Assembly (NCBI GenBank): GCA_964343195.1
Contig: CAYFIR010000039.1
Coordinates: 1-46,795 of the forward strand
Source of the DNA: CAYVAP01 sp964343195
GTDB lineage: Bacteria > Bacteroidota > Bacteroidia > J057
DNA: 46,795 bases
Direction of reading: 5' to 3'
The position numbers and the translations under genes are program-made. Of this stretch, positions 32,221 through 40,225 are shown in pieces (the stretch's first letter is position 1; every line of letters begins with the position of its first letter). A model generated the notes under the pieces. The model made no database searches. It saw only the letters and a list, made by a program, of their open reading frames with translations, and had not been told where the DNA came from.

Positions 32221-32546
32221 CCCTATATCGCAAGGCCATCATTACAATCCTGGAAGAGCATGCCGCCTACCTGCCTGCGAATTTCGATCAAGTCGAGCGA
32301 CAAGTATTTGCAGATACCGAGCGAGACCATTACCAATTGGTGACCATCGGCTGGCAAAAGGGAACCTACATCCGCAACACACTCTTTCACCTCGACATCA
32401 AAAACGGTAAAATCTGGCTTCAGTATAATGGCACTGAAGAGGACCTCGGCCAGCGACTACAAGACATGGGCGTGCCCAAGTCAGACATCGTAATTGGCTG
32501 GCTGCCGCCAGAAGCGAGGGCATTGTCGGATTATGCGGTGGCGTAG
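32208..32546 (+). CDS. xisI: XisI family protein
   Basis: Encodes 112 residues. The family pattern is complete: YRKAIITILEEHA, FDQVERQVFADTERDHYQLV, GWQKGTYIRNTLFHLDIKNG, KIWLQYNGTEEDLGQRL and VIGWLPPEARALSDYAVA. It is the obligate partner of XisH, with a 13-bp overlap at its start, so the two are translationally coupled. It is the only intact copy of four xisI/xisH loci in the window. It is convergent with the ABC permease at 32600. Confidence 0.93.
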   Translation: MEKLALYRKAIITILEEHAAYLPANFDQVERQVFADTERDHYQLVTIGWQKGTYIRNTLFHLDIKNGKIWLQYNGTEEDLGQRLQDMGVPKSDIVIGWLPPEARALSDYAVA

Positions 32547-32558
32547 CACAGGAGCGGT

Positions 32559-32600
32559 CATAACTTTCAACCCACAACTTTTCACCTTCAACTCTCCCCT
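32559..32600. repeat. heptanucleotide repeat (CAACTTT family)
   Basis: The run TAACTTT, CAACCCA, CAACTTT, TCACCTT, CAACTCT separates xisI from the permease gene. A matching run (GGAGTTG, AGAGTTG, AAGCTCA) lies at 8440-8462, just past the end of rapA. Confidence 0.5.
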
Positions 32601-33736
32601 CACCCCCGCTTCCGATAGCTCCACACTGCAAGGGTATTGATCACCAGGGCATACACGGCTACAATGGCCGTCTGTGTCTGGATCTCGGCCCAGCCGGCGC
32701 CTTTGAGCAGGATGAGGCGTACCACCTCGATGAAGTAGCGAACAGGGTTGAGGTAGGTAAGCTGTTGCGCCCAGGTGGGCATGTTCTCGATGGCGGTGAA
32801 GAGGCCGCTGAGGAAGATGAAGATCACCATGAAAAACCAGGCCACGAACATCGCCTGCTGCTGCGTCTCCGAGGTAGTCGAAATCAGCAGTCCCACGCCC
32901 AGTACCACCAGCAGATATAGCCCTGAGAAGGCAAACAGCAGCGGCACGCTTCCCACAATCGGGATGTCATAGACCAATTTGCCCACGATCAGGCCCAACC
33001 CCAAATCCACCATCGCGATGATCCAGAAGGGCAGTAACTTCCCGATGAGAAAGTGATGCTTCTTGAGCGGCGTTACGTTGAGCTGCTCGATGGTGCCGAG
33101 TTCTTTTTCCCGGACCAGGTTGATGGCCGAGAGGAAGCCACCGATCATGGTTACCAGCAAACCCAAAATCCCCGGTACCATGAAAGTCTGGTAGTCCATC
33201 TCAGGATTGTACCAATTGGAAAATTCGACCATAATACGGCCTGAAGATGGCTGCGCAGGCGCATTGACTGGCTGTACGCGCATGCCGTATTCCGCGATGA
33301 GTTGCTGGTTGAAGCTGCCGATGACCTGCGCGGCATAGGAAGAACCCAACAAGCCCTTGGTGCCGTCGATGGCATTGGCGACGAGGCGGACAGAAGCCCG
33401 GTCTTCGCGCACCAGATCACGCTCCCAATTGGCCGGGATGGTGAGGATGAGGTCTGCCTCCCCGATGTCCATGGCCCGCTCGGCGGCCATCAGATCCACC
33501 CCAAAGTCCTCCAGGATAAAATAGGCCGAGCCTTCGAACTGGTTCGTGAGCCGCTGCGACCAGGCCGAACCGTCCTGATCGACGATGTAGAGCTTGAGGT
33601 TTTTGACCTCAAAGTCCGCCGCCAGCGCCAGCAGCAACAACTGCACGATCGGCATGGCCAGCATCAGCGGCAGCAGCGCCCGGTTGCGGACGATCTGCCG
33701 GAATTCTTTATAGAGGAGAAATCTGAGAGTTTGCAT
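32600..33736 (-). CDS. ABC-2 family transporter permease (YbhR-like)
   Basis: Encodes 378 residues. It has an N-terminal transmembrane helix (RNRALLPLMLAMPIVQLLLL), a large extracytoplasmic domain (~45-170) and then five C-terminal helices with the ABC-2 signature NLVREKELGTIEQLNVTPL before the third helix. This matches the YbhS/YbhR type of half-permease that pairs with YbhF-like ATPases and a YbhG-like fusion protein in drug and cation export. It is the last gene of the seven-gene exporter cluster, 121 bp after the other permease. The intact C terminus ends LAVWSYRKRG; a near-identical tail sits alone at 31657. Confidence 0.9.
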   Translation of the reverse strand: MQTLRFLLYKEFRQIVRNRALLPLMLAMPIVQLLLLALAADFEVKNLKLYIVDQDGSAWSQRLTNQFEGSAYFILEDFGVDLMAAERAMDIGEADLILTIPANWERDLVREDRASVRLVANAIDGTKGLLGSSYAAQVIGSFNQQLIAEYGMRVQPVNAPAQPSSGRIMVEFSNWYNPEMDYQTFMVPGILGLLVTMIGGFLSAINLVREKELGTIEQLNVTPLKKHHFLIGKLLPFWIIAMVDLGLGLIVGKLVYDIPIVGSVPLLFAFSGLYLLVVLGVGLLISTTSETQQQAMFVAWFFMVIFIFLSGLFTAIENMPTWAQQLTYLNPVRYFIEVVRLILLKGAGWAEIQTQTAIVAVYALVINTLAVWSYRKRG

Positions 33737-33830
33737 ATCAGAGGGATAAAGGTCTTCGGTATGGGAGATAAGGTAAGGTGGTCGAGGGTGATCCGGGTGG
33801 TCTCGGTGATCACTGCTGAGTGTAACGAAG

Positions 33831-33844
33831 TCCCGAATTCGGGA
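33831..33844. repeat. 14-bp palindrome TCCCGAATTCGGGA
   Basis: A perfect palindrome in the spacer between the two permeases, followed by TTCACC. A related hairpin (TCCCGATGCTCGGGA, then TTTCAC) lies at about 35844-35858 in another spacer of the same operon, so this is a small dispersed element. It is preceded here by 7-mers of the GGTGATC type. Confidence 0.5.
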
Positions 33845-33857
33845 TTCACCTCAATCA

Positions 33858-34964
33858 CTACTCCAGTCTCACCTGGAATCTCTTCACACTCGCCGCGAGA
33901 AAAAACACCGTGAATCCCAGCAAGATCAGCGTCTCCTTCCAGAGCAGTTCCAGGCCTACGCCCTGGAGCATGATCCCCTTCAGGATGATGATGAACCACT
34001 TGGCGGGGATGATATTGGAAATCCACTGCAGGGCCAGCGGCATGTTGTCGATGGGGAACATGAAGCCCGACAGGATGATCGTCGGCAGCATCAGGCCCAT
34101 GAGCGAAATCAGCAGCGCAACTTGCTGAGTCTTGGCAGCCGTGGAGATCAAAATCCCCAGCGAAAGCGACGCCACTACGAAGATGACCCCTTCCAGCAGC
34201 AGTAGCGGAATGCTTCCCACGATTGGAACGCCGAAGACATAGTATCCCAGCAGCAGGATCAGCACTGCGTTGATCATCGCAAGGAGAATGTAAGGGGTTA
34301 CCTTAGCCAGGATGATCTGAGCAGGCTGCATGGGCGAAACCAGCAGAACTTCCATTGTGCCCATTTCCTTCTCACGGGTAATCGAAATCGAGGTCATCAT
34401 GGCCGATACCAGCATCAGGATGATGGTGATCAGCCCCGGCACGAAGAGGAATACCCCTTTGAGTTGGGGGTTGTATTTCATGCGTGTGCTGACGTCGATT
34501 TGCAACGGAATCCCAGCCTGCTGAGCACGCTGACTCTGATAGTCCGCAATGATCTGGCTCGTATAGGCGATCAGCGTATTGGCGGTATTGGGATCAGTGG
34601 CGTCAGCGATCAGTTGCACCTCTGCCCTACCCTCTCGGTTCAGGCTTTGATCCAACGCCTGTGGAAAAGCCACCACCAGTTTGATGTCCCCACTGCGAAA
34701 GGCCGGTTCGATTTCATCCCGACTTTGCAGTTGCCGATCCAGGACGAAGTAACCCGAGGCCAGCAACTTGCGCGTCAGTTCGCGGCTCGCCACATCGGCT
34801 GAGGGATCGTATATGGCGATTTTGGCTTCCTTGATTTCATTGGTCACAGCAAATCCAAACAGCAGGATCTGCGCAATGGGCATCCCGAAGAGGATCAGCA
34901 GGGTACGTTTGTCCCGCATGATGTGGTACCATTCTTTTTTGACAAAGCCTAGAAAGCGCTTCAT
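33858..34964 (-). CDS. ABC-2 family transporter permease (YbhS-like)
   Basis: Encodes 368 residues with the same topology as its downstream neighbour: one N-terminal helix (RTLLILFGMPIAQILLFGFA), an extracytoplasmic domain (~45-175) and five C-terminal helices. The ABC-2 motif SITREKEMGTMEVLLVSPMQ lies at ~205-225. Together the two half-permeases form the channel. It is transcribed after the ATPase at 35094 through a 129-bp spacer filled with heptad repeats. It is intact. Confidence 0.92.
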   Translation of the reverse strand: MKRFLGFVKKEWYHIMRDKRTLLILFGMPIAQILLFGFAVTNEIKEAKIAIYDPSADVASRELTRKLLASGYFVLDRQLQSRDEIEPAFRSGDIKLVVAFPQALDQSLNREGRAEVQLIADATDPNTANTLIAYTSQIIADYQSQRAQQAGIPLQIDVSTRMKYNPQLKGVFLFVPGLITIILMLVSAMMTSISITREKEMGTMEVLLVSPMQPAQIILAKVTPYILLAMINAVLILLLGYYVFGVPIVGSIPLLLLEGVIFVVASLSLGILISTAAKTQQVALLISLMGLMLPTIILSGFMFPIDNMPLALQWISNIIPAKWFIIILKGIMLQGVGLELLWKETLILLGFTVFFLAASVKRFQVRLE

Positions 34965-34974
34965 TTTGAGAGAG

Positions 34975-35093
34975 TTAGAAGTGAGAGGCGAGAAATGAGA
35001 GAAAAGAAGTCAGAAGTCAGATCGCTACGCTGTCAGAAAGGCTTGACCGCTCTTGTCTCGCTTCTGACTTCTCGCAGCGAAGCGGTCTCGCTT
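34975..35093. repeat. AGAAGTC-family heptad repeats in operon spacer
   Basis: Nearly the entire spacer between permease and ATPase consists of degenerate AGAAGTC/TGACTTC-type 7-mers in both orientations, with the phrase GATCGCTACGCTGTCAGA shared with the uvrA upstream region. The two halves can base-pair (GAAGTCAGAAG against CTTCTGACTTC), giving a long imperfect RNA hairpin inside the operon transcript. Confidence 0.65.
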
Positions 35094-35816
35094 CTATCCT
35101 CCTCTCGCCAGGCGCACGAATACTTCATCCATGCTGTCGGCTCCGAAGCTGCGTTTCATGTCTCGGGGATTGTCCAGGGCCTCGATGCGACCATCGACCA
35201 TGATGGAAACGCGGTCGCAGTACTCTGCTTCGTCCATGTAGTGGGTGGTCACAAAAATCGTGATGCCCTGGGCGGCGGTTTCGTAGATCATCTCCCAGAA
35301 CTGCCGTCGGGTGATGGGATCGACGCCGCCGGTGGGTTCGTCGAGGAAGATGATACTCGGGTCGTGCAGCAGCGCCGTGCTAAAACTCAGCTTTTGCTTC
35401 CAACCCAGGGGCAGGTCAGCTATCAGTTCGTCGCGGACTTCCCCCAGGCCCAGGCGCTCGATGAGGGCATCGCGCTTGTTGGTCAGCGTTTTGCCGCGCA
35501 GGCCATAGATCCCGCCGTAAAACCAGATGTTTTCTGCCACAGTCAGATCGGCGTAGAGGCTGAACTTCTGGCTCATGTAGCCGATGTTTCGCTTTACCTT
35601 TTCGGGCTGCCGACCGACGTCGTAGCCTGCTACGGTTGCCTGCCCGTCACTGGGTGACAGCAGCCCTGTCAGCATGCGGATGGCCGTGGTTTTTCCAGCG
35701 CCATTGGCACCGAGGAAGCCGAATATTTCGCCCTGATCGACCTCAAAGGTGATGGCGTCGACGGCGGTGAAGTTTCCGAAGCGGCGGGTGAGAGAAGAAG
35801 CGGAGATGGAAGACAT
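35094..35816 (-). CDS. ABC transporter ATP-binding protein (second of two)
   Basis: Encodes 240 residues, a full ABC domain: Walker A GANGAGKTT (~37-45), Q-loop YMSQKFSLYADLTV, signature LPLGWKQKLSFS (an LPLG variant typical of the YbhF second module), Walker B IIFLDEPTGGVD and switch His in VTTHYMDEAEYCD. In E. coli YbhF two such modules are fused in one chain. Here they are two separate genes, this one and 36024. It probably heterodimerises with that protein to power the two ABC-2 permeases. Confidence 0.93.
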   Translation of the reverse strand: MSSISASSLTRRFGNFTAVDAITFEVDQGEIFGFLGANGAGKTTAIRMLTGLLSPSDGQATVAGYDVGRQPEKVKRNIGYMSQKFSLYADLTVAENIWFYGGIYGLRGKTLTNKRDALIERLGLGEVRDELIADLPLGWKQKLSFSTALLHDPSIIFLDEPTGGVDPITRRQFWEMIYETAAQGITIFVTTHYMDEAEYCDRVSIMVDGRIEALDNPRDMKRSFGADSMDEVFVRLARGG

Positions 35817-35876
35817 CAGTGTGGAAGATTAGAGGTTAGAAGTTCCCGATGCTCGGGATTTCACTGCGTTCAACAG

Positions 35877-35918
35877 GAAGTCAGAAGTCAGAAGTCAGAA
35901 GTCAGAAGTCAGAAGTCA
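35877..35918. repeat. six perfect tandem copies of GAAGTCA
   Basis: This exact 7-bp array lies in the 207-bp spacer between the two ATPase genes. The rest of the spacer (35820-36023) holds diverged copies in both orientations and a TCCCGA/TCGGGA hairpin. It is the cleanest example of the heptad family in the window and a natural candidate for length variation. Confidence 0.95.
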
Positions 35919-36023
35919 GGGTGGCACTGACATAGCCAAAACAGGGTTACGAAAATTCTCTTCTTTTTTTCTTCCATCTGACTTCTCGCAACGAAGTGAT
36001 CTCACGGCGCAGCGATCTGACCT

Positions 36024-36923
36024 CTATTGCATCAGCGCCATAAACTGATCTTCAATATTTGGGGGAATGCGCTCAATCGAGACGCCTTCATGGCCGCGCT
36101 GGGCCAGGTACGCTTCGATTTCTCCGGGGAAAGCAGTGCTGCGCTGATCGGTGAAGTGGATGCTGTCGCCAAAGGGAAACACCGAGTGAGCCTGTGGAAA
36201 ACCCCGTAAATCCTGCAACAATTGGTAGGTATTCGATCCGCTAACAGCCAAAAGCTCTCGCTCAAATCCGCCTACAATGCCCTCGGGCGTGTCCACCTGC
36301 ATGATTTCACCATGCTGGATCAAGGCTACCCGGTCGCAGCGGCTGGCTTCGTCCATGTAGGGCGTGGAGACGAAAATGGTAATCCCTCGCTCCTTCAGTC
36401 GGTCCAGCATGTCCCAAAATTCCTGGCGGGAAACGGCATCCACACCCGTGGTCGGTTCATCCAGCAGCAGTACCACTGGCGCATGGATCAGGGCACAACT
36501 CAGCGCCAGTTTTTGCTTCATGCCGCCGGAAAGAGCTCCTGCACGCCGCTTTTTGAAGGGCTCGATCTGCTGGTAGATGTCCCGGATCAGGTCGTAGTTT
36601 TCCTCGATCGTGGTGCCAAATAGCGTGGCAAACAGCGTCAGGTTTTCCTGCACAGTGAGGTCCTGGTAGAGGGAAAATCGGCCCGGCATGTAGCCCAACT
36701 GCTTGCGCAGGGTTTGGAAGTCCCCGACTACGTCGAGGCCGTTGACCGTCGCGGTGCCTTCGCTGGGAATCAGCAGCGTCGCCAGGATGCGCATCAGCGT
36801 CGTTTTACCCGCCCCGTCAGGGCCGATCAGCCCAAACAGCTCTCCCCGCTCAACTTCCAGGTTGATGTCTCGCAACGCAACGGTGCTGTCGTAAGTGTGG
36901 GATATGGAATGGATGGATAGCAT
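36024..36923 (-). CDS. ABC transporter ATP-binding protein (first of two)
   Basis: Encodes 299 residues. The ABC domain (1-220) has Walker A GPDGAGKTT (~35-43), Q-loop YMPGRFSLYQDLTV, signature LSGGMKQKLALS, Walker B VLLLDEPTTGVD and STPYMDEASRCD. In the last motif the usual switch His is replaced by Pro (T-H to T-P), also common in YbhF first modules. The C-terminal ~80 residues are an accessory domain (LLAVSGSNTYQLLQDLRGFP) ending ERIPPNIEDQFMALM. It lies after the membrane-fusion gene, with a 160-bp heptad-repeat spacer. Confidence 0.93.
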   Translation of the reverse strand: MLSIHSISHTYDSTVALRDINLEVERGELFGLIGPDGAGKTTLMRILATLLIPSEGTATVNGLDVVGDFQTLRKQLGYMPGRFSLYQDLTVQENLTLFATLFGTTIEENYDLIRDIYQQIEPFKKRRAGALSGGMKQKLALSCALIHAPVVLLLDEPTTGVDAVSRQEFWDMLDRLKERGITIFVSTPYMDEASRCDRVALIQHGEIMQVDTPEGIVGGFERELLAVSGSNTYQLLQDLRGFPQAHSVFPFGDSIHFTDQRSTAFPGEIEAYLAQRGHEGVSIERIPPNIEDQFMALMQ

Positions 36924-36929
36924 AAAGAA

Positions 36930-37083
36930 AGATGATTAGAGGTCAGACTGCTTTGCGGTCAGAAGTCAGAGGAAGGAAAGAGGTTCCCGGCCGGCAGGAC
37001 TGCACGGTCAGAGGTGAGACAGAAAAAGCTGGATTTCTTCCCTTCTGACCTCTCACAGCGCAGCGATCTGACTTCTCGCTTCT
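36930..37083. repeat. AGAAGTC/GAGGTCA heptad repeats in operon spacer
   Basis: Imperfect 7-mers (GAGGTCA, GCGGTCA, GAAGTCA, then TGACCTC, TGACTTC in the opposite sense) fill the spacer between the fusion protein and the first ATPase gene. Again the two ends are complementary and could fold into a long hairpin. Confidence 0.6.
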
Positions 37084-37974
37084 TCAAAATCTTGCCTCCC
37101 CCGGCATCCCGATCTTAATCACCCCGCCCTCATTGGGGACGCGGATCTTGACCGCATAGACCAGGTCGGTGCGTTCGTCGCGTGTTTGGATGGTGCGGGG
37201 GGTGAATTCCGCTTTGGAGGAAATCCAGGCGAGGGTGCCCTGAACAGTGCCCAGGTCATTTTCACCCTGATCAAACAGCACCTCCAGGGTCTGGCCGACT
37301 GTCAGGTCGCTGAGCTGAGAGCCACTGACAAAGGCCCTCAGGGTCAGTTCGCGGGTATCGGCGAGTTTAAGCAAAGGCCGCCCGGGACTGACGATTTCAT
37401 ATGGCTCGGCGTAGGTGGTGAGCACCTGTCCGGCAAAAGGAGCTACCAGTCGGCAGCGCGCAATCTGATCATCCAGCTGGCGTACCTGCACCTGCAAGGG
37501 CTTTACCTGCTGGTTGATGGCGCGGTTGGCGGTCTGTAGCTGGGTGAGATGGGCTTCTTTTTTCTGACGAAGGACATCCAGTTGCCCCTTCAGGTCGTCG
37601 AGTTGCTGAGGCGTGGCGGCCTCACCGGTGACGAGCTTTTCCACGCGGGCGACTTCCCGCTCTAGCTGAACCATTTGCTTGTCATACACAGCCAGTTGGC
37701 TGGCGACATCCTGGGTCTGGCTCAGGGTAGCCTCGATCTGGGCCAGTACCTGCTGCCGCTTCAGCAATAGCGGTGTGGTATCCACGGCGGCGATCAGTTG
37801 GCCGGATTCGAGCCATTCGCCTTCTTTCGCATTGAACATCAGGAGCTTGCCTGCCTGCTCGGAGGAAAGCATCACCTCGGTAGCTTCGAAATTGCCGTAA
37901 GCGTCGGGCTGGTTCGCGGGTTCGCTACAGGCGGCTGCCAGGAGAACCAGCGTTATGAAGATTAGTCGTTGCAT
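37084..37974 (-). CDS. membrane-fusion (HlyD/YbhG-like) lipoprotein of the exporter
   Basis: Encodes 296 residues from the preferred ATG at 37974, giving a lipoprotein signal MQRLIFITLVLLAAAC with lipidated Cys16. The domains follow the adaptor plan: a biotinyl/lipoyl half (NFEATEVMLSSEQAGKLLMF, EGEWLESGQLIAAVDTTPL), a long coiled-coil hairpin (~70-165), the second lipoyl half (CRLVAPFAGQVLTTYAEPYE) and a beta-barrel with a closing strand (IKIGMPGEARF). It bridges the inner-membrane ABC unit to the TolC-like protein encoded just upstream (43-bp gap). Confidence 0.9.
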   Translation of the reverse strand: MQRLIFITLVLLAAACSEPANQPDAYGNFEATEVMLSSEQAGKLLMFNAKEGEWLESGQLIAAVDTTPLLLKRQQVLAQIEATLSQTQDVASQLAVYDKQMVQLEREVARVEKLVTGEAATPQQLDDLKGQLDVLRQKKEAHLTQLQTANRAINQQVKPLQVQVRQLDDQIARCRLVAPFAGQVLTTYAEPYEIVSPGRPLLKLADTRELTLRAFVSGSQLSDLTVGQTLEVLFDQGENDLGTVQGTLAWISSKAEFTPRTIQTRDERTDLVYAVKIRVPNEGGVIKIGMPGEARF

Positions 37975-38017
37975 TATTTTTGGGATATGTAGGATCAAAG
38001 GAATGTTCATTGGAAAC

Positions 38018-39268
38018 TTACTGCCCCAGCACCTGCTGGATCTGGACTTCCAGGTGAAGGATTTGCAGTTCCCGGAGTTGCTGTTCCTGCCGCAGACGGG
38101 TGAGGGTGTTGACCTCGGCGAGGTATTCGGCGGGGGTCAGGGTGCCCAGATCGACCTGCTGCTCAGCCTGCTTGACGAGTTTGGTCTGAAGGGTTTCCAT
38201 TTCCTCACCCAGTTCCAGTTGCCCCTGAATACTAGCCTGTTGGGCGCGAAGCCCCGCTACCTGAGCATCTACTCCCTGGGTAAAACGTTCCTGGGTCAGG
38301 TCGATTTGTTGCTGCTGGAGCTCCAGTTGCTGCTGCTGACGCTGGGTGCGGTTCCAGTCCCAGGGAGCCCAGTTGAGGCGCAGGCCCACCATGTAAAATC
38401 CGTCGAAGTCCGTTTCGAGGAAATTGTAGGGATTGGGCTGCCCCACCCCACCGCTGGCAAAGGCCGCAAGGGTCGGCCTCAGGTTGCGACTGAGCACTTC
38501 GCCCTGCTGGCCCAACATGGCCTGCTGCAGCTGAAATGCCTGCAATTCGGGCCGTTCGTTTTCCAGATTTTGGCTGGGCGAACCTTCCGGCAGGGCCAAT
38601 TCTGCTTCCACCAATCCCTCATCTCCGCACAGTACCGACAGGGCTTCCCGCTGTGATTTGGCACCAGCTTCCAGTTGCTGGATTTGCAGACGCAGCATCA
38701 GTACCTGCTGATCCAAACTGGCCAAGGCTCCTGGCAGGACGACTCCGTTTTCGATGGCGTGCTCGATGCTTTTTCGCCTTTCAGCCAAATACTCCAGCGT
38801 CGTGCGCGCTACGTCCTGCTGCATTTCTGCCTGTAAAACCGCAAAATATTGCTGGGTGATCTGCCGCTCCATTCCGGCCAAATCCACCTCCACCTGCTGG
38901 GTATTGATTTGTTGGCTGAGGAGGTTGAGTTGTCTGGCGGCAGCAATTTTTCCGCCTTCATAAATCGGCTGTTGCACGTCGAGCGTCGCCCGATACTGGG
39001 CCTGTGGAAGCGACGGAAAGGTAAACATCGGGTTTTCGGGAAAAGTAATGACGTCGCTCTGGTAGGTGCCCTGGGCATTGATCGCCATGCCGGGGAGCCA
39101 CTGACTCTTCAGTCGGGCGTCCTCCAGCGAGCTGATTTCGCGTGTGAGGGCAGGTTGCTGGCTCAGGGGACTGTTTTGCCTCGCTGTGGCCAGTACCTGA
39201 TCCAGACTGGTCTGGGCCTGGCTGCCCAAGCCGCATATCAGGAGTGGAATGAGAAGTAATCGTTTCAT
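38018..39268 (-). CDS. TolC-family outer membrane efflux protein
   Basis: Encodes 416 residues. A signal peptide (MKRLLLIPLLICGLGSQAQ) is followed by two repeats of the outer-membrane efflux fold. The first has LDQVLATARQNSPLSQQP, AQYRATLDVQQPIYEGGKI and a long helical stretch. The second is at ~220-400 (RPELQAFQLQQAMLGQQGEV, GFYMVGLRLNWAPWDWNRT and a helical tail). It forms the outer-membrane exit duct. It is the first gene after tetR, with two TetR-type operators in the 154-bp gap, so the exporter's own promoter is probably here. Confidence 0.92.
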   Translation of the reverse strand: MKRLLLIPLLICGLGSQAQTSLDQVLATARQNSPLSQQPALTREISSLEDARLKSQWLPGMAINAQGTYQSDVITFPENPMFTFPSLPQAQYRATLDVQQPIYEGGKIAAARQLNLLSQQINTQQVEVDLAGMERQITQQYFAVLQAEMQQDVARTTLEYLAERRKSIEHAIENGVVLPGALASLDQQVLMLRLQIQQLEAGAKSQREALSVLCGDEGLVEAELALPEGSPSQNLENERPELQAFQLQQAMLGQQGEVLSRNLRPTLAAFASGGVGQPNPYNFLETDFDGFYMVGLRLNWAPWDWNRTQRQQQQLELQQQQIDLTQERFTQGVDAQVAGLRAQQASIQGQLELGEEMETLQTKLVKQAEQQVDLGTLTPAEYLAEVNTLTRLRQEQQLRELQILHLEVQIQQVLGQ

Positions 39269-39292
39269 TGGGCTAGCATTTGATCCATTGGT

Positions 39293-39308
39293 TTAACTAC
39301 CTGGTTAA
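39293..39308. promoter_or_regulatory. predicted TetR operator O4
   Basis: TTAACTACCTGGTTAA: 7-bp arms with a 2-bp centre and one mismatch relative to TTAACCA-NN-TGGTTAA. It lies 25 bp upstream of the TolC-like start codon. Confidence 0.7.
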
Positions 39309-39367
39309 TTGCATGGTAAAAAAATAGTGGTCGGGCTGGGATGATTCAGGTCATCTAACTGGCAGAT

Positions 39368-39383
39368 TTAACTGTTTGGTTAA
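39368..39383. promoter_or_regulatory. predicted TetR operator O3
   Basis: TTAACTGTTTGGTTAA, same spacing and right arm as the other sites, with two mismatches in the left arm. It lies 100 bp upstream of the TolC-like start and 40 bp after the tetR stop. Confidence 0.6.
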
Positions 39384-39422
39384 CTAGGGAGTAAAAAAAA
39401 TATCGATTCAGGAAGCGGATTT

Positions 39423-40067
39423 TCAGGAATCCGGCTCCTCTTTTCGGATGCTCTGCATGATCATTTTGGGGACGAGTTCTTCGCGACTCTGCACAAACTG
39501 ATCGAATTCTTCCGGAGTTGTCCCCAGAATCTCGGTTAAAATGGGCCGCATCATGAAGGGAAAAACGATGGTTCCGATCAGGTTGATCAACACGTGGCGG
39601 GGGTCAATGGGCTCGATGTGGCCTGCCTGAACCTCACGCTGCATGTGTTGAACAAATTTCATCAGGACCTCCCCCACGCTGATATTCATACCTCCCTCAT
39701 TCTGAACCAGCTTGATCAGTTGCTCGGGATGATTTTGCAGGGCATTGAGCACAAACATGGGCAGATGTGGATTGTCTCGCAGGAGTTGGTGGTAGTATCC
39801 ACTTACTCGGCTAAACTTCTCCTCAAGCGGCAGGTCTTCCTGAAGTGTCTGCGCCACCTTGGGTATCACCTGTCCAATCGCTTCGCTTAAAATGCGTTCA
39901 AAGAGCTGGTTCTTGCTGCGAAAGTAGTAATGCAACATGGCCTTGTTGATACCAGCAGCATCGGCAATGTCCTGCATCCTGGCTCCACTGAGTCCCTTCT
40001 GATGAAACTCCTCTTTAGCAGCAGCAAGAATTCGTGGTTCGGGTTGATCTGTTGAGTCTTTGGCCAT
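39423..40067 (-). CDS. TetR/AcrR family repressor of the exporter
   Basis: Encodes 214 residues from ATG 40067 (a second in-frame ATG at 40073 adds two). The N-terminal HTH is canonical: RILAAAKEEFHQKGLSGARM, QDIADAAGINKAMLHYYFRS, KNQLFERIL. The C-terminal ligand domain resembles the CecR/YbiH group that controls ybhGFSR exporters. Gene order fits: it precedes the TolC-fusion-ABC genes on the same strand. Two perfect operator copies overlap and precede its start, and two weaker copies precede the exporter genes, so autoregulation plus exporter control is likely. Confidence 0.93.
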   Translation of the reverse strand: MAKDSTDQPEPRILAAAKEEFHQKGLSGARMQDIADAAGINKAMLHYYFRSKNQLFERILSEAIGQVIPKVAQTLQEDLPLEEKFSRVSGYYHQLLRDNPHLPMFVLNALQNHPEQLIKLVQNEGGMNISVGEVLMKFVQHMQREVQAGHIEPIDPRHVLINLIGTIVFPFMMRPILTEILGTTPEEFDQFVQSREELVPKMIMQSIRKEEPDS

Positions 40068-40072
40068 GAGCA

Positions 40073-40088
40073 TTAACCAGTTGGTTAA
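40073..40088. promoter_or_regulatory. predicted TetR operator O1 (consensus)
   Basis: TTAACCAGTTGGTTAA, perfect 7-bp arms around GT. It sits within 6 bp of the tetR start at 40067, ideal for autorepression. Confidence 0.8.
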
Positions 40089-40101
40089 ACTATACGACCA
40101 A

Positions 40102-40117
40102 TTAACCAGTTGGTTAA
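40102..40117. promoter_or_regulatory. predicted TetR operator O2 (consensus)
   Basis: An identical copy of O1, 29 bp away centre to centre. It is also 108 bp upstream of the divergent tandem-paralogue array, so it could affect that promoter as well. Confidence 0.8.
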
Positions 40118-40225
40118 CTCATCTCCAAAAAAAATCAGAAAAATTCAGATGTACTGGTTACGATGCTTTCAGCGAAGGCTACCAAAGTGCGTTAACCCAC
40201 TACTTACCCTTTACTCAAATCCCTT

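Noticed and set aside
31804..32546. An fdxN-type excision element flanking xisHI
   Set aside because: No XisF-like recombinase or matching attachment repeats are seen. The only flanking similarity is the duplicated permease tail.
35877..35918. CRISPR or tandem operator array from the GAAGTCA run
   Set aside because: The unit is only 7 bp with no spacers, and diverged copies spread through other spacers. It is a simple heptanucleotide repeat.
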